DNA of 64,000 bases, from assembly GCF_009695775.1 (NCBI RefSeq), contig NZ_VUNG01000004.1, positions 62,001 to 126,000 of the forward strand, read 5' to 3'. Of the stretch, positions 61,034-64,000 are shown piece by piece. This stretch comes from Hallella mizrahii. Lineage in GTDB: Bacteria > Bacteroidota > Bacteroidia > Bacteroidales > Bacteroidaceae. The translations under genes were made by a program, and so were the position numbers. The stretch's first letter is position 1. Every line of letters begins with the position of its first letter. Under the pieces are notes generated by a model. It saw only the letters and a program-made list of their open reading frames with translations, was not told where the DNA came from and ran no database searches.

Positions 61034-62431
61034 TCATAATTTCAAGCCTTTATTTTCCTTATTCTCCTGCTTCTGCTCCCATATCTCACGCACTTCCCCG
61101 ACGAACTTTCTCGCTACCGTGTCGTGCAGCATCTGATCCTTCAGCGCCCCCACCGGCATCATCTCATATCTGATACCCGTAATCTTGCTGATGGGCTTCA
61201 TGCCGAGATCCTGCCCCTCGAAGGTCGCACGCACCGCATAGCCCCCATCCATTCGCTTGAAGATGGACGCACTGTCGAACTTCGCTGAGAGCGCGATGTC
61301 ATGCGGCTGCTGCCACTCCTTCTTGGCAGCTTCAACCCCCTTGTCAAGTCCCACCTTACGCTGGTTCTCTGTAAGGATAGGCGTCTCACCGAGAGCAATC
61401 TTCTGCTCGTCAATCTTCTCAAGGATCATCTTCGAGGCCTTGTTCACGTCAGCCATGACCGATACGATGAATTTCGGTTCCTCACGCAGGGCGTTGATCC
61501 ATCCGTCCATGTAGGCAGCGTTGTTGTTGAGAATACGCTTGTCAAATCCCAGGGCATTGCCCACCATGGCAGCCGTGAGCTCCGCCACCAGCTCCTCCTT
61601 GGCATACTTCTCGTCCCCGAACTTCGCCCCCTTGTCACGGTTCAGCCGGTTGGGGGTGCCTGTGGAGTGCGTCATCTCATGGAGTGCCGAAGAATAGTAC
61701 TCCATGCCGTCCTTGAAAATCTCCTCCGCGTTCTTGCCGATGTTGAACTGCTCCTTCTTCGGGACGATGACAATGTCGCGTGCCGGAGAGTAGAACGCCC
61801 CGTCCACGATCCTGTCGGTCTGCACACGGCATATCCACTCCTGCCGCTCGAACATCCGGTCGAGAGCACGGTTCTCGTACATGCCCTGCGTATCACGAAG
61901 CTGCGGCCCTTTGAAACGGTCCACAATGGCATCGTACTTCTCCTTGTTGACCTCTTCTAAGTTAGTCTGATCCACGTTGAACACGGAGAAAGCACGGAGG
62001 AACGGTCTGACCTCGCACTTCGCCTGCTCGCCGCGGCTCATCTGCCTGTAGTCCGACTCGGCGACCCGCTTGCCCCGCTCGTCCTTAATATTAAGGTCCC
62101 AGTAGATGACCGGCATCGACTGCGCGCCCTTCTTGATACGGAGATTCTCTTTCTGCGCCTGCATGAAAGTCATGTATACCGGCGTGCGGTAAGCGTTCAT
62201 CGCCGTGTCCATTTGGAGGAAGAACGAGTTCGTGCCCGAGTAGTTGCGTCCGCTGAGGTTCTGCGGCATGCCGAGCATCGTACCTTTCCCGTTCGTCCAT
62301 CCCTGCCGCCAGTCAGATGCCTTCATCGCCTTCATGCGGTCGATCATAAGCGAGCAGAACCTGTCTATGGCCTTGTCGCCGCTGCTCTTGTATTCCTGTC
62401 CTTTCCTTGACTTGGAATCCTTGTTTTCCAT
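61034..62431 (-). CDS. ArdC-like antirestriction protein with zincin domain
   Basis: A 465-aa protein. N-terminal ArdC-type single-stranded-DNA-binding region (GTMLGMPQNLSGRNYSGTNS, then FLQMDTA), followed by a metallopeptidase-like zincin domain with His251-Glu-Met-Thr-His255 (HExxH), within SALHEMTHSTG. ArdC proteins protect entering plasmid or ICE DNA from host restriction. The C-terminal 120 residues are ICE-specific. It precedes the primase gene by 78 bp. Confidence 0.88.
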   Translation of the reverse strand: MENKDSKSRKGQEYKSSGDKAIDRFCSLMIDRMKAMKASDWRQGWTNGKGTMLGMPQNLSGRNYSGTNSFFLQMDTAMNAYRTPVYMTFMQAQKENLRIKKGAQSMPVIYWDLNIKDERGKRVAESDYRQMSRGEQAKCEVRPFLRAFSVFNVDQTNLEEVNKEKYDAIVDRFKGPQLRDTQGMYENRALDRMFERQEWICRVQTDRIVDGAFYSPARDIVIVPKKEQFNIGKNAEEIFKDGMEYYSSALHEMTHSTGTPNRLNRDKGAKFGDEKYAKEELVAELTAAMVGNALGFDKRILNNNAAYMDGWINALREEPKFIVSVMADVNKASKMILEKIDEQKIALGETPILTENQRKVGLDKGVEAAKKEWQQPHDIALSAKFDSASIFKRMDGGYAVRATFEGQDLGMKPISKITGIRYEMMPVGALKDQMLHDTVARKFVGEVREIWEQKQENKENKGLKL

Positions 62432-62549
62432 AGTGTCAGTATTGGTTATGTTAGGTTAGTAGTCCCTCAGTACGATGGCACTGCCTTCGCACTGAGGGCA
62501 TAATAAAAATATGTGTCTTTCACAGTATCACTGAGGCAATGAAACCGTC

Positions 62550-62780
62550 TTAGATGACGGCTCCGACAAACTCCTCCGCGAACTCGTTGCCGTCGTCATA
62601 GATACGGCTCTCGGTCTCTTCGAGGTAGAGCTCAGCGTTGTTATCATCAGGCTCGATGCCGTGGTCGTCGCACCACTGGAGATAGGCTTTGCCGTGGTCA
62701 CTGCGCAGTGCGAGCTCGCACCATCCTATCTTGCCGTCCTGTTTGAGTTGAATGAGTTCTTCGATTGTATTGTTCTGCAT
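62550..62780 (-). CDS. Small acidic hypothetical protein
   Basis: A 76-aa acidic protein (IEPDDNNAELYLEETESRIY, ending FAEEFVGAVI). It lies between ArdC and the right-edge gene on the same strand, with gaps of 118 and 143 bp. No family recognised; size and composition are typical of small ICE back-end genes. Confidence 0.65.
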   Translation of the reverse strand: MQNNTIEELIQLKQDGKIGWCELALRSDHGKAYLQWCDDHGIEPDDNNAELYLEETESRIYDDGNEFAEEFVGAVI

Positions 62781-62923
62781 AGTTGTGATGTGTTAATGGT
62801 TGATGATTAATAGTTATGGTTAAAGGTTGATGATAGAGTTTTCTAATCGCTCTTACCAAACCTTCAGATGATTTGTATTATTCATTGACAGACAGAGAAT
62901 AACGTCAAAAAGTTGAACTGGTT

Positions 62924-64000
62924 CTATCGCTTGAACGCCTGCTTCGCACTGACCTTCTCCGACTGCATCTCCTTGATTTCCGTGTTGAGATAGCGGGCAG
63001 CCAGTTGTTCCTTGGTAGCCGTATTATGCGTGAAGAGCGCCTGCTTGTCGTGCCATGAGAGCACCGCCTTGCCGGTCATCCTGTCGTCATCGAGCTTTGC
63101 CGACACCGTCCAGTCGCCCTGCTGGCTCTTGGCGATGCGCACCTCCTTGACACCTTCCTCCAGCTTGAACTGGTTGTAGAAGGAGGCAAGGTGCAGCTGC
63201 TCCCCGAAGTTCTTCTCCACGAGCTTGGAAGGCGTTGTCACACGGTCGAAGTAAGCGTTCAGATCCTCCTTCGACATCGTGCGTGACATCTTCTGCTCGC
63301 CCACCTGCGTGTAGAGCTTGTACTTGCCCACGTCCTGCCGCTGCTCATCGTGTTCCTTGTAGACCACCATCTTGTCGATGATGCGCCCGTCAGAGAGCTT
63401 GTTGTCAGCCTTGTACTCCTCCGGAGTAACCTTCTTGGCCAGCTTAGAGGGATAGTACGTTTGCATGAGCCCTTCAACCGTTGTCTCCCTCTTCTGATAG
63501 GCAACGGCATCCTCCGGCTTCATGAGCTGCGGACGGAGTTGCTGTCCGTCGATACGGGCGGTAAAATACCACTTGTTCGGGTCCAGGTTGCTTTGGAAGC
63601 TATGGCCGTGGGTCACCTTCTCACCGTTGACCGTCACCATCTGCGGCTCGCGCGGCTTGTGAACCTTGTTGTCAGCGGACTGTTCAACGGCTTTGTCGTT
63701 CTTCTTGGTCTCAGCCCTCACCGCAGTCTTGTCAGCTTTAGCAGTCTCAGCCTTGTCGACCTTGTTCTCGGTCTTCTCAACCTTGGCTTCCTTCGTCTTG
63801 GTTTTCTTCTTTTCTGTTTTCTTTTCCATAGTATCTGTTTGAGTTTGGTTTTTGGTTTGATTGGTGGTTTGCTTTTTGCTCGGCTCCTGCATGTCAGCGA
63901 TCGCCACACGATTGCCCGCCCGGATAAGCCTTGGCAGGTAGACGTCGAGCGCATGATGCGGAAACTCCGCGATCAGCTCCCCGTCCTTCTTGAACTTCGG
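62924..64000 (-). CDS. MutS domain-I-like plus Lys-rich linker fusion protein, 5' truncated by the window
   Basis: The frame is open from the stop at 62924 through 64000, so the start is outside the window; the GTG at 63907 is internal. The first visible residues (AEFPHHALDVYLPRLIRAGN, then RVAIADMQEP) match the mismatch-recognition domain I of MutS. A linker rich in Lys, Thr and Glu (about 100 residues) follows, then a soluble domain of about 230 residues (HGHSFQSNLDPNKWYFTARI and on). It is the first visible gene of the minus-strand operon. Such MutS-domain fusions occur in Bacteroides ICEs as far as I recall; function unknown. Confidence 0.72.
   Translation of the reverse strand, partial: PKFKKDGELIAEFPHHALDVYLPRLIRAGNRVAIADMQEPSKKQTTNQTKNQTQTDTMEKKTEKKKTKTKEAKVEKTENKVDKAETAKADKTAVRAETKKNDKAVEQSADNKVHKPREPQMVTVNGEKVTHGHSFQSNLDPNKWYFTARIDGQQLRPQLMKPEDAVAYQKRETTVEGLMQTYYPSKLAKKVTPEEYKADNKLSDGRIIDKMVVYKEHDEQRQDVGKYKLYTQVGEQKMSRTMSKEDLNAYFDRVTTPSKLVEKNFGEQLHLASFYNQFKLEEGVKEVRIAKSQQGDWTVSAKLDDDRMTGKAVLSWHDKQALFTHNTATKEQLAARYLNTEIKEMQSEKVSAKQAFKR

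Overview
The window looks like part of a large integrative and conjugative element (ICE) from a Bacteroidales bacterium, probably Prevotella/Segatella or a relative. Three things point there: a Bacteroides-type conjugation operon (VirB4-like TraG through TraN, then a coupling protein), many promoters of the Bacteroidetes form (TTTG, about 20 bp, TAnnTTTG), and ICE back-end genes of the same group (ArdC, toprim primase, HU-like protein, topoisomerase-type zinc protein). No rRNA or tRNA gene was seen.

Layout. 1-12714 (+) is the mating-pair apparatus and coupling protein. 12742-17158 is cargo: a small secreted protein, a NUDIX hydrolase (-), a broken small ORF (-) and a RecD2-type helicase. 17236-36493 (+) is a long, tightly packed operon of lower GC that I read as a defence island: adenine methyltransferase, HsdS-like specificity subunit, CpXC zinc protein, WG-repeat protein, a 1378-aa NERD/pseudokinase/kinase/NTPase protein, a 523-aa protein of unknown function, a 1831-aa HerA-like ATPase with an embedded nuclease-like motif, a PP2C phosphatase and a small regulator. 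The core resembles the methylation-associated defence system (MADS), but the composition differs. 37080-39436 is a separate unit with an HD-fold protein and three envelope-type proteins. 39484-41143 is a complete IS4/IS1634-like element with 29-bp inverted repeats and a 6-bp target duplication.

41156-52230 has the make-up of a nested mobilizable element: relaxase and MobC (-), a 35-bp repeat array upstream of mobC, a primase/helicase, two DNA-binding regulators, an AbiE toxin-antitoxin pair beside the remnant of another antitoxin, a region dense in GGCTACA motifs that may be integrase arm sites, and a tyrosine integrase. 52552-54942 holds a small excisionase-like gene, a primase-like protein, a very acidic protein and an amber-interrupted acetyltransferase. 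54960-56190 is an array of about 215-bp tandem repeats. 56194-64000 (-) is the back end of the ICE: lipoprotein, HU-like protein, zinc protein, a TraI-like secreted protein, primase, ArdC antirestriction protein, and at the right edge a protein beginning with a MutS domain-I-like segment.

How it works together (inference): ArdC and perhaps the acidic protein would protect incoming DNA from host restriction; the conjugation genes move the ICE; the nested element borrows that channel through its own relaxase; the methyltransferase/kinase/HerA island and AbiE would protect the host from competing elements and phage. The closest reading to a new system is the variant MADS-like island with WG-repeat, CpXC and PP2C components.
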